Shown here: positions 25,490 through 32,410 of the stretch, one piece after another
Layout: each line of letters starts with the position of its first letter
How positions within the stretch are numbered: the first letter of the stretch is position 1
Assembly (NCBI GenBank): GCA_036504235.1
Contig: DASXVN010000019.1
Location: 62,001 to 126,000 of the forward strand
Source: Zipacnadum sp036504235
GTDB taxonomy: Bacteria > Armatimonadota > Zipacnadia > Zipacnadales > Zipacnadaceae
Direction of reading: 5' to 3'
Length of the DNA stretch: 64,000 bases
Program-made: the position numbers and the translations under genes
Notes under the pieces: generated by a model
The model's database searches: none
Seen by the model: the letters and a program-made list of their open reading frames with translations, nothing else
What the model was told of the DNA's origin: nothing

Positions 25490-27742
25490 CTAGTCGCACT
25501 GGCTGTAGCCGCAGTCGTGGCAGCTCACGCAGCCGCTCTCGGCGTGCAGCGTCCCGCCGCACTCCGGGCAGGCGCCCAGGTGGCCAAAGCTCTTGCCGTT
25601 GAAGTCCATCGCCAACTGTTCAGCTTCCGGAAAGACGATCCGCTCCACCGCTTTGGCGAAGGCGTCCGCGCAGGAGAGGATCTTGCCGCCGCCCTTCTCC
25701 CAGGCCGGCATGTGACAACTGATGCCCTTCATCTGCTTAATGATGTGGTCCGGCCGCACGCCGGTGCGGAAGGCCAGCGACATCAACCGGGCCAGCGCCT
25801 CGGTCTGCGAGGCCACGCAGCCGCCCGCCTTGCCCATGTTGCCGAAGACCTCAAAAGGCCCGTGCTCGTCGGAGTTAATCGTCACGTACAGCTTGCCGCA
25901 GCCCGTCTTCATCTCCACGGTGGTACCGTGGACGGAGGTCGGACGCGACCGGGGCTCCGCGCTGAACACCGCCGGCGCCTCCGCCTGCTGCTCGCCCCCG
26001 GTGCGCAGGACTTGCTCCTGGCGCGAGGCATCTCGGTAGATAGTCACGCCCTTGCAGCCCAGTTCGTAGGCGAGCCGGTAGACCTCGGCGACGTCCTCGC
26101 GAGTGGCCTCCGTGGGGAAGTTCACCGTCTTGGACACCGCGTTGTCGGTGCACTTCTGGAAGGCGGCCTGCAGGCGTACGTGCCACTCCGGGGTAATGTC
26201 GTGCGCGGTCACAAAAGCCTCGCGGACGTCCGCGGGGACCTCGCTGAGGTCCTGCACGGTGCCGTGGGCCACGACCTTCTGCAGCAACTCCGGGGTGAGC
26301 AGGCCGCGATCACGCATGACCTTCTCGAACAGTGGGTTGACCTCGGCCAGGCTCTCGCCGCCCAACACGTGCTTGGAGAAAGCCACGGCGAACAGCGGCT
26401 CCACGCCACTGGAGGCGGCGGCGATCATGCTGATGGTGCCGGTCGGCGCGATGGTGGTCACGGTGGCGTTGCGCTGGGGCAAGTTCAGCCCCTGCGGGCC
26501 GTAGATGCTGCCCTCCCAGTTGGGGAAGGAGCCGCGCTCGGCGGCCAGTTCCGCCGAGGTCTTGCGCCCCTCCTCGCGGATGAAGCACATGACCTCCTCG
26601 GCCACTTGCTCGGCCATGCGGGAGTTGTAGGGGATGCCCAGGTGAATCAGCAGGTCCGCAAAGCCCATGACGCCCAGGCCAATCTTGCGGTTGCTGCAGG
26701 TCATCTCCGCGATCTCCGGGAGCGGGTACTTGTTCATCTCGATAACGTCGTCGAGGAAGCGGACCGCGAGATGCACGGTGGCGGCCAACTTGTCCCAGTC
26801 CACCGTCCCGGTGAGAATCTCGCCCTTCACCATGCGGGAGAGGTTGATGGAACCCAGGTTGCAGGACTCATACGGCAGCAGGGGCTGCTCGCCGCAGGGG
26901 TTAGTGGCTTCCATGTCGCCCAGTTGCGGGGTGGGGTTGGCGGCGTTGATCCGGTCGAGGAAGACGACCCCCGGCTCGCCGGTGGACCAGGCGGCCTCCA
27001 CGATGCGATCCATCACCTCACTGGCGACCAGCGAATCCACCACCGCCCCATCGCGGGGGTTGATCAGGTCATAGCAGGTGCCTTCCTGCACGGCCTGCAT
27101 GAACTTCTCGGTCAGGGCCACCGAGATGTTGAAGTTGTTGAGCACCGTCAGATCCTGCTTGCAGTCGATGAAACTGAGGATATCGGGGTGGTCCACCCGC
27201 AGAATGCCCATGTTGGCGCCGCGGCGGGTGCCGCCCTGCTTGATGGCCTCGGTGGCAGCGTCGAAGACGCGCATGAAGGAGACGGGGCCGGAGGAGACAC
27301 CGGTCGTGGAGCTGACCAGATCATGCTTGGGACGCAGGCGGGAGAAGGAAAAGCCGGTGCCGCCGCCGCTCTTGTGGATGAGCGCGGTGTTCTTGACCGC
27401 CTCGAAGATCTCGTCCATGGAGTCGTTAACCGGAAGCACAAAGCAGGCGGAAAGCTGCTGGAACTGCCGCCCAGCGTTCATCAGCGTGGGGCTGTTGGGG
27501 AGGAACTCCAGGCGGGTGATCGCCTGATAGAAGGCGTCCTCGATCTCGGCGAGACGCTCGGGGGACGCGCCGTAGTTGGCCTCCGCGGAGGCAATATTGT
27601 TCGCCACGCGCCGGAACATATCGGTCGGCGTTTCGGTGGGCTGGCCGGAGGCGTCGCGCTTGAGGTAGCGGCGCTCAAGTACGGTAAGAGCGTTCGGGGA
27701 CAGTTCCACAGTATCGCGGTCTGGGCTGGGGCTGGAGGACAT
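25490..27742 (-). CDS. nrdJ: adenosylcobalamin-dependent (class II) ribonucleotide reductase
   Basis: A 750-residue enzyme that makes dNTPs using vitamin B12 as the radical source, without oxygen. Key blocks are FLPNSPTLMNAGRQ, the first active-site Cys in LSACFVLPVNDSMDEIF, KSGGGTGFSFSRLRP, the glycyl-side NPCGEQPLLPYESCNLGSI block with Cys and Glu, and GTVTTIAPTGTIS-like motifs around residue 430. The C-terminus is a zinc-ribbon-like CPECGG with CVSCHDCGYSQC, giving the redox-active Cys pair that receives electrons from thioredoxin. No nrdA/B genes are seen here, so B12 availability would matter. A strong promoter lies 120 bases upstream with no riboswitch there that I can detect. Confidence 0.95.
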   Translation of the reverse strand: MSSSPSPDRDTVELSPNALTVLERRYLKRDASGQPTETPTDMFRRVANNIASAEANYGASPERLAEIEDAFYQAITRLEFLPNSPTLMNAGRQFQQLSACFVLPVNDSMDEIFEAVKNTALIHKSGGGTGFSFSRLRPKHDLVSSTTGVSSGPVSFMRVFDAATEAIKQGGTRRGANMGILRVDHPDILSFIDCKQDLTVLNNFNISVALTEKFMQAVQEGTCYDLINPRDGAVVDSLVASEVMDRIVEAAWSTGEPGVVFLDRINAANPTPQLGDMEATNPCGEQPLLPYESCNLGSINLSRMVKGEILTGTVDWDKLAATVHLAVRFLDDVIEMNKYPLPEIAEMTCSNRKIGLGVMGFADLLIHLGIPYNSRMAEQVAEEVMCFIREEGRKTSAELAAERGSFPNWEGSIYGPQGLNLPQRNATVTTIAPTGTISMIAAASSGVEPLFAVAFSKHVLGGESLAEVNPLFEKVMRDRGLLTPELLQKVVAHGTVQDLSEVPADVREAFVTAHDITPEWHVRLQAAFQKCTDNAVSKTVNFPTEATREDVAEVYRLAYELGCKGVTIYRDASRQEQVLRTGGEQQAEAPAVFSAEPRSRPTSVHGTTVEMKTGCGKLYVTINSDEHGPFEVFGNMGKAGGCVASQTEALARLMSLAFRTGVRPDHIIKQMKGISCHMPAWEKGGGKILSCADAFAKAVERIVFPEAEQLAMDFNGKSFGHLGACPECGGTLHAESGCVSCHDCGYSQCD

Positions 27743-27872
27743 GGTCCACCTCTTGGGAAAGGTTGAGAAAAGCCCCGGCAGGTGGGTAGAGGGCGGCTCG
27801 AAAAGCCGAGAATCAAGGGGAAAACCGAGCAGCTATGTACAAGTTTTGCCTACCCTCCCTGTACGGGATTGT

Positions 27873-27902
27873 ACTATAGACACGAAGGCCAAGGCTTGTC
27901 AA
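27873..27902 (-). promoter_or_regulatory. sigma70-type promoter for nrdJ
   Basis: Minus strand: TTGACA (27902-27897), an 18-base spacer and TATAGT (27878-27873). The start near 27866 leaves a leader of about 124 bases with a small hairpin CGGCT-TTTCG-AGCCG (27794-27808). I see no clear NrdR box. Confidence 0.72.
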
Positions 27903-27952
27903 GGAAGTTTTCTGACCCTCGTTTTTGTGCGGTAAGGGGGGTGGGGTGGGCG

Positions 27953-28177
27953 CTAAGGGAGCAAACCCAGGAACTGCTCGACGGTGAGCCCGGCGTCGCG
28001 GAGGAGGCCGCGCAGCAGGCCCGGGGCCACTTGATCGTGCAGGGGAACAGACAACGTGTAGTCGTTGCCCGGCTTCTGCAGCAAGGCATGGCTCCCGCGC
28101 GAGCGCACCTGCCGCCAACCGTCGCTCTCGAGAGCTTTCACCACCTCGCGCCCGGACAGGCCACGAGGGAGCCTCAC
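27953..28177 (-). CDS. hicA: HicA-family mRNA interferase toxin
   Basis: A 74-residue toxin of the HicA dsRBD-like fold. It contains LSGREVVKALESDGWRQVR, the RGSHALLQKPG block with the catalytic His of the family, and the LSVPLHDQVAPGLLRGLLRDAGL tail. HicA degrades mRNA until bound by HicB. Its GTG start overlaps the hicB stop (GTGA), so translation is coupled. I chose this GTG because the HicA fold begins there; the ORF could be read from 28252 but would run through hicB in another frame. The order antitoxin first, toxin second is found in part of the family. There is no mobile element around. Confidence 0.85.
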   Translation of the reverse strand: MRLPRGLSGREVVKALESDGWRQVRSRGSHALLQKPGNDYTLSVPLHDQVAPGLLRGLLRDAGLTVEQFLGLLP

Positions 28178-28389
28178 GTCAGCGAAACCTCGAGCAGGCG
28201 CTGCCCCGGCTGCAACTCGGACGAAGCTCGCTCCTCCTCGGCCTCCAGCCACCCCTCGATGGCCTCCCGAATGTTGACTAAGGCTTCTTCCTCGGTAGTG
28301 CCCTGAGACCAGCAGCCCTTGAGCGCCGGGGCATGGGCTACAAAGAAACCTTCCTCGTCTTGCTCCACCACAATTGCCAACTGTCGCAT
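28174..28389 (-). CDS. hicB: HicB-family antitoxin (UPF0150, short form)
   Basis: A 71-residue partner of HicA. RQLAIVVEQDEEGFFVAHAPALKGC gives the RNase-H-like beta-hairpin of HicB. SQGTTEEEALVNIREAIEGWLEA follows, and the usual T-x-x-E-A helix is clear. The short form has no DNA-binding HTH or ribbon-helix-helix at the C-terminus, so it probably does not repress alone. A Shine-Dalgarno-like GAGGAAGG precedes the ATG by about 7 bases, and a TATAAT promoter is about 45 bases upstream. The pair stands between nrdJ and gyrA. Confidence 0.85.
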   Translation of the reverse strand: MRQLAIVVEQDEEGFFVAHAPALKGCWSQGTTEEEALVNIREAIEGWLEAEEERASSELQPGQRLLEVSLT

Positions 28390-28427
28390 ATCATGCCTTC
28401 CTCTCGCCCGTCTCGTGCGTCACCTAC

Positions 28428-28454
28428 ATTATACCCCACGCGGCGGTCTGTCGA
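28428..28454 (-). promoter_or_regulatory. promoter of hicBA
   Basis: Minus strand: perfect TATAAT at 28433-28428. A -35 candidate TCGACA (28454-28449) has a 15-base spacer; an alternative GTTCGA has 17. Transcription would start near 28421. The -10 is strong, the -35 weak. Confidence 0.6.
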
Positions 28455-28466
28455 ACAGAGACGAAG

Positions 28467-28498
28467 CTGCCCCGCCTTCCTCGAGGGAGGCGGGGCAG
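28467..28498 (-). terminator. strong hairpin after gyrA, probable terminator
   Basis: CTGCCCCGCCTTCC and GGGAGGCGGGGCAG pair around TCGA (14 positions with one G-T pair). It sits 26 bases past the gyrA stop and just before the hicBA promoter. The T-tract is poor (CTTCGTCT), so termination may be partial. Confidence 0.6.
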
Positions 28499-28523
28499 TG
28501 GATACTCCCAGTCGCCGACCCGC

Positions 28524-31133
28524 CTACTCCTCGGCGTCCTCCTCTAGCTCCTCTTCGAGTTCCTCCTCCACGTCTTCCCCCAGGTCCTCGCCGAGGGCCT
28601 CGTTCAGGGCTTCGTCGAAGTCCTCGTCGCCCTCCAGGTCGGGGGCGGAGGCGGTGGGGATGTCCTCGGGTCTGGGCTTCACTATCTTCGCGAGCGCCAC
28701 TACGTTCTGGCCCTCGGTGGGGCGGACTACCCAGACGCCCTGGGCATTGCGGCCGGTTTCGCGGATGCCCTCTACCGGGACGCGGATGAGCACGCCGCTG
28801 GAAGTCAGGCACATGATCTCGTCGTCCGGCTCCACCACCAGCACGCCGGCCAGTTGGCCCGTCTTCTCGGTGACGTTGAGCGTGAGGACGCCCTGAGTGG
28901 GCCGGCCCTTGCGGGGGTACTCGCGGAGCGCGGTGCGCTTACCCAGGCCGTTCTCGCTGACCACCAGCAGGTCGCGCTCGTCCTCGGGGTTGACCACGGC
29001 CATGCCGATGATCGCGTCACCGGGGCGCAAGCGCAGGGCCGTCACGCCGGCGGCGTTGCGGCCCATGGGGCGGACCTGGCTCTCGCTGAAGCGGGCCGAC
29101 TTGCCCTCGCGGGTGCACATGATGATGTCCTTGTTGCCATCGGTCCAGGCCACCCAGTTGAGCCGGTCGCCCTTGTGCAGGCTAATGGCGATGAGGCCCT
29201 TGGCCCGCAGGGCGGTGTCGTATTGGCTGAGCGCGGTCTTCTTGATCATGCCCTGTTCGGTGACCATGACCAGGTAGCCGCCCTGGGCGAAGTTGCGCAC
29301 CGGAATCTGGGCGGTGATCTGCTCGTCCTGCTCGACCGGGACCAGGTTGACGATGGGCGTGCCCCGGGCGATGCGGCTGGCCATCGGCACCTGCCAGGCC
29401 TTGAGCTGGTAGGCGTGGCCCTTGTCGGTGAGGCAGATGATCAGGTCGTGGGTGTTGGCCACGAACAGGTCCTGGACATCGTCCTCTTCCTTGGTGTTGA
29501 GCGCGAGGATGCCCTTGCCGCCGCGGCGCTGCACGCGATAGGTGTCCATCGGCATGCGCTTGATGTAGCCGTCGCGGGTGATGGTGACGGTCATGGCCTC
29601 GCGGGCGATGAGGTCCTCGGTGCTGATGTCGCCGACTTCCTCGTTGATGATGAGGGTGCGGCGGTCGTCGCCCAGGTGCTTGCGCAGGGCGGCCAGCTCG
29701 TCCTTGATGACCTGGGTCTTGTGGTTCTCGTCGCCCAGGATGAGCTCGTACTCGGCGATGTCGGTGAGCAGTTGGTTCTGCTCCTTGACTAGCTCGTCGC
29801 GGGAGAGCCGGGTGAGCCGGGCGAGCTGCATGTTGAGGATGTGCTCAGCCTGGATCTCCGAGAAGCTGAACTCACGCATCAGGCCGTCGCGGGCCTCGAC
29901 GCGGTTCTGGCTGGCGCGGATCAGGGCGATGATCTCATCAATGATGTCCAGGGCGCGCAGCAGCCCCTCGACGATGTGCAACCGGTCCTGCGCCTGCTTG
30001 AGCAGGAACTCGGTACGGCGGGTGACCACAATGCGCCGGTGCCGGAGGAACTCGGTGATAAGGTCCTTGATGTTGCACATACGCGGGACGATGACCCCGC
30101 CGGGACCGGGGACCAGGGCCAGCATGTTGGCGCCGAAGCTGGTCCGCATCAGGGTGTGCTTATACAGTTGATTGAGCGTGACCTGCGGGTTGGCGTCACG
30201 TTTGAGCTCGATGACGACGCGCATCCCGTTGCGGTCCGACTCGTCGCGCAGGTCGGAAATGCCCTCCAGCTTGGACTTGTCCACCAGACTGGCGATCTGC
30301 TTGAGCAGCGCCGACTTGGAGATCTGGTAGGGAAGCTGGGAGACGAGGATCGCGTTGCGGCCGCGCTCCAGCGGCTCGATGACCGCCCGGGCCTGCATGA
30401 TGATGGAGCCGCGCCCGGTGAGGAAGTAGTTGCGGATCCCCTTGGAGCCCAAGATGATCCCGGCGGTCGGGAAGTCCGGGCCGGGAATGAAGCGCAGCAT
30501 GGCCTCCGGCGTCAACTCCGGGTCGTCGAGCAGCGCCACGGCAGCGTTCAGCACCTCGCCGAGGTTGTGGGGCGGGATGTTGGTGGCGTAGCCGACGGCG
30601 ATGCCGGAGGAGCCGTTGCAGATCAGGTTGGGGAAGGCCCCGGGCAGGACGACCGGCTCCATGTTCTTCTCGTCATAGGTGGGCTGGAAGTCAACCGTGT
30701 CGCGGTCGAGGTCTTCCAGCATGGTCATGGCGTACTCGGACAGACGCGCCTCGGTGTAGCGGGCGGCGCCGGCGGGATCGCCATCCACCGACCCGAAGTT
30801 GCCCTGCGGGTCCACCATCTGGTAGCGGGCGTTGAAATCCTGCCCCATGCGCACCAGGGCGTCATAGATGGAGGCGTCACCGTGCGGATGGTAGGTCTTC
30901 ATCGTCTCGCCGACGATGGCCATGGACTTGGCATGAGCGCGATCCGGGGTGAGGCCCTCCTCGTTCATGGCCACGAGAATGCGGCGCTGGGAAGGCTTGA
31001 GGCCGTCGCGTACATCGGGCAAGGCCCGCGCCATGATGGTGCTCATGGCGAACTGCATGTACGAGGTGGCCATCTCCTCCTGGAGCGAAATGGGCTCGAT
31101 GTGCCCGATATTGTTGGGCGATTGCGTATCCAT
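28524..31133 (-). CDS. gyrA: DNA gyrase subunit A
   Basis: The DNA-cutting subunit of gyrase, 869 residues. The catalytic Tyr is residue 126 in AARYTEARLS. The GyrA box QRRGGKG in the C-terminal propeller separates it from ParC. The quinolone region reads HPHGDASIYDALVRM: Ala87 lies where E. coli has Ser83, as in mycobacteria, and Asp91 matches E. coli Asp87. The C-terminus ends in about 45 acidic residues (DLEGDEDFDEALNEALGEDL and on), a tail also found in other gyrases and thought to tune supercoiling. It is transcribed with gyrB, but a glycosyltransferase gene lies between. Confidence 0.97.
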   Translation of the reverse strand: MDTQSPNNIGHIEPISLQEEMATSYMQFAMSTIMARALPDVRDGLKPSQRRILVAMNEEGLTPDRAHAKSMAIVGETMKTYHPHGDASIYDALVRMGQDFNARYQMVDPQGNFGSVDGDPAGAARYTEARLSEYAMTMLEDLDRDTVDFQPTYDEKNMEPVVLPGAFPNLICNGSSGIAVGYATNIPPHNLGEVLNAAVALLDDPELTPEAMLRFIPGPDFPTAGIILGSKGIRNYFLTGRGSIIMQARAVIEPLERGRNAILVSQLPYQISKSALLKQIASLVDKSKLEGISDLRDESDRNGMRVVIELKRDANPQVTLNQLYKHTLMRTSFGANMLALVPGPGGVIVPRMCNIKDLITEFLRHRRIVVTRRTEFLLKQAQDRLHIVEGLLRALDIIDEIIALIRASQNRVEARDGLMREFSFSEIQAEHILNMQLARLTRLSRDELVKEQNQLLTDIAEYELILGDENHKTQVIKDELAALRKHLGDDRRTLIINEEVGDISTEDLIAREAMTVTITRDGYIKRMPMDTYRVQRRGGKGILALNTKEEDDVQDLFVANTHDLIICLTDKGHAYQLKAWQVPMASRIARGTPIVNLVPVEQDEQITAQIPVRNFAQGGYLVMVTEQGMIKKTALSQYDTALRAKGLIAISLHKGDRLNWVAWTDGNKDIIMCTREGKSARFSESQVRPMGRNAAGVTALRLRPGDAIIGMAVVNPEDERDLLVVSENGLGKRTALREYPRKGRPTQGVLTLNVTEKTGQLAGVLVVEPDDEIMCLTSSGVLIRVPVEGIRETGRNAQGVWVVRPTEGQNVVALAKIVKPRPEDIPTASAPDLEGDEDFDEALNEALGEDLGEDVEEELEEELEEDAEE

Positions 31134-31191
31134 ACTTGTCTCCCGTCTAGTGTGCTGCGTCTGGTGCGTCCGCGCCCGCGCGCTGCTCGCG

Positions 31192-32133
31192 CTAGGCGCT
31201 TAGGTCCCGCCGCCGGTGCGGCTGGGGGAGGCGATGCAACAGGCGATCCAAGCCGGTCAGCCTCAGCCCGCTCTTGGCCAGGAACCGCCCCGCGATGCCC
31301 AGGTAGACCAGGCCGTTGACCCAAAATCGCTGACTCGGCGCATAGTGCTTGCGGTACATCTTGAACATGCCCCGGTGGAACTCGCGCAACTGCCGCAGGG
31401 TGAGCAGCCCCATGGTCGCTCCCCCGTAGTGGATGACCTCGGCCTCCGCGAGCACCCAGGTCTCCCAGCCCGCCGCCTTCACCCGCCAGTTGAACTCCAG
31501 GTCGGAGAAGTTCGGCGGGAAGCTCTGGTCGAACGGCCCGACCTGTTCGTAGCATTCGCGTCGGAGCAGGTAGCAGGTCGTCCCCACGGAGTCGGCCGGC
31601 CGCGTGCAACTGTAGTCGAAATCGCTGGCATAATAGCGTCCGGTCAGCTTATTGCCGGGCAGCCAGCGGTGCATATCCAGCGACTGGGCAATCGCCGCGG
31701 CCAGGTCGGGGAACTGGCGGACGGTCGGCTGCACGCTGCGGTCCGGATTGATGATCCGGGGCGTGGCCACGCCCGCCTCCGGGTGCGCCCGCAGGAAGGC
31801 GACGGTGCGGTCGATCGCCCCCGGCAGCAGCTTAGTGTCATCGTTGAGCAGCAGCAGCAGCTCGCCGCGGGCCGCCGCGACGCCCTGGTTGTTGGTCACG
31901 GTCCAGGAGGCCGGCGCCGCGTTGCGCAGCACCGTGACCTCCGGAAAGCGCTCCTCGACCATCTCCGGCGTCCCGTCGGTCGAGGCGTCGTCCACGACGA
32001 GGACCTCGTAGGGCGTCTCCCGCACGGTGTCCCGGAGCGACTCCAGGCACTCGGCCAGCATCGCCTGGCGATTGCGGCTGGCGATGATGACGGAAAGCTC
32101 CGGCACCGGTGTTGTCTGTTGCGGTTCAGTCAT
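31192..32133 (-). CDS. GT2-type glycosyltransferase (rhamnosyltransferase-like)
   Basis: A 313-residue family 2 glycosyltransferase. The GT-A domain starts with LSVIIASRNRQAMLAECLES. The nucleotide-binding VVDDASTDGTPEMV, LLLNDDTKLL (the DXD-type metal site is ND-D) and a Q-x-x-x-FDQSFPPNFSDLEFNWRVK acceptor loop are in place. A basic amphipathic tail could attach it to the membrane. WbbL/rhamnosyltransferase proteins transfer sugars onto lipid-linked glycans. I chose ATG 32133 because it precedes the conserved strand; upstream sequence is repeat DNA. It sits between gyrB and gyrA on the same strand. Confidence 0.85.
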   Translation of the reverse strand: MTEPQQTTPVPELSVIIASRNRQAMLAECLESLRDTVRETPYEVLVVDDASTDGTPEMVEERFPEVTVLRNAAPASWTVTNNQGVAAARGELLLLLNDDTKLLPGAIDRTVAFLRAHPEAGVATPRIINPDRSVQPTVRQFPDLAAAIAQSLDMHRWLPGNKLTGRYYASDFDYSCTRPADSVGTTCYLLRRECYEQVGPFDQSFPPNFSDLEFNWRVKAAGWETWVLAEAEVIHYGGATMGLLTLRQLREFHRGMFKMYRKHYAPSQRFWVNGLVYLGIAGRFLAKSGLRLTGLDRLLHRLPQPHRRRDLSA

Positions 32134-32302
32134 AGGGCTACGGAGTCCGGCCGTTTCCGCGTAGGGGCGGCGGTTACCACCGCCGCCCGCGTGGGCCGCC
32201 AAGGATTCGTATAGTCTCAGCCACTCGGCTGGCCACCGTAGAGCGCTTCGGCGCGGGCGGCAGACGTAGCTGCCGCATCTACAACGACAAAGGCAACGGC
32301 TA

Positions 32303-32321
32303 CACCGGCGAGACGCCGGTG
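32303..32321. repeat. palindromic repeat family E
   Basis: CACCGGCG-AGA-CGCCGGTG. The mirror copy is at 45208-45228 with CACCGGCG-TCT-CGCCGGTG. Both are joined to CAACGGC linkers and lie next to a family B copy. Confidence 0.75.
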
Positions 32322-32346
32322 CCACTGACGGCAACGGCCCACGGCC

Positions 32347-32392
32347 GGCGGGGGACCCTTCGACAGGCTCAGGGCAGGCAGTAGCCCCCGCC
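32347..32392. repeat. family B palindrome interrupted by a CCCTTCGACAGGCTCAGGG motif
   Basis: GGCGGGGG (32347-32354) and CCCCCGCC (32385-32392) are the family B arms. Between them is CCCTTCGACAGGCTCAGGG (32356-32374), itself imperfectly palindromic. The region 32134-32410 between gyrB and the GT2 holds only repeats of this kind. Confidence 0.8.
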
Positions 32393-32410
32393 CTACAGTA
32401 CGGCAACGGC

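Noticed and set aside
25517..27766. 749-codon plus-strand frame opposite nrdJ
   Set aside because: nrdJ on the minus strand has all family motifs; the opposite frame is a composition artefact.
27743..27870. Cobalamin riboswitch in the nrdJ leader
   Set aside because: No B12 box or conserved core can be found in the 125-base leader; only a small hairpin.
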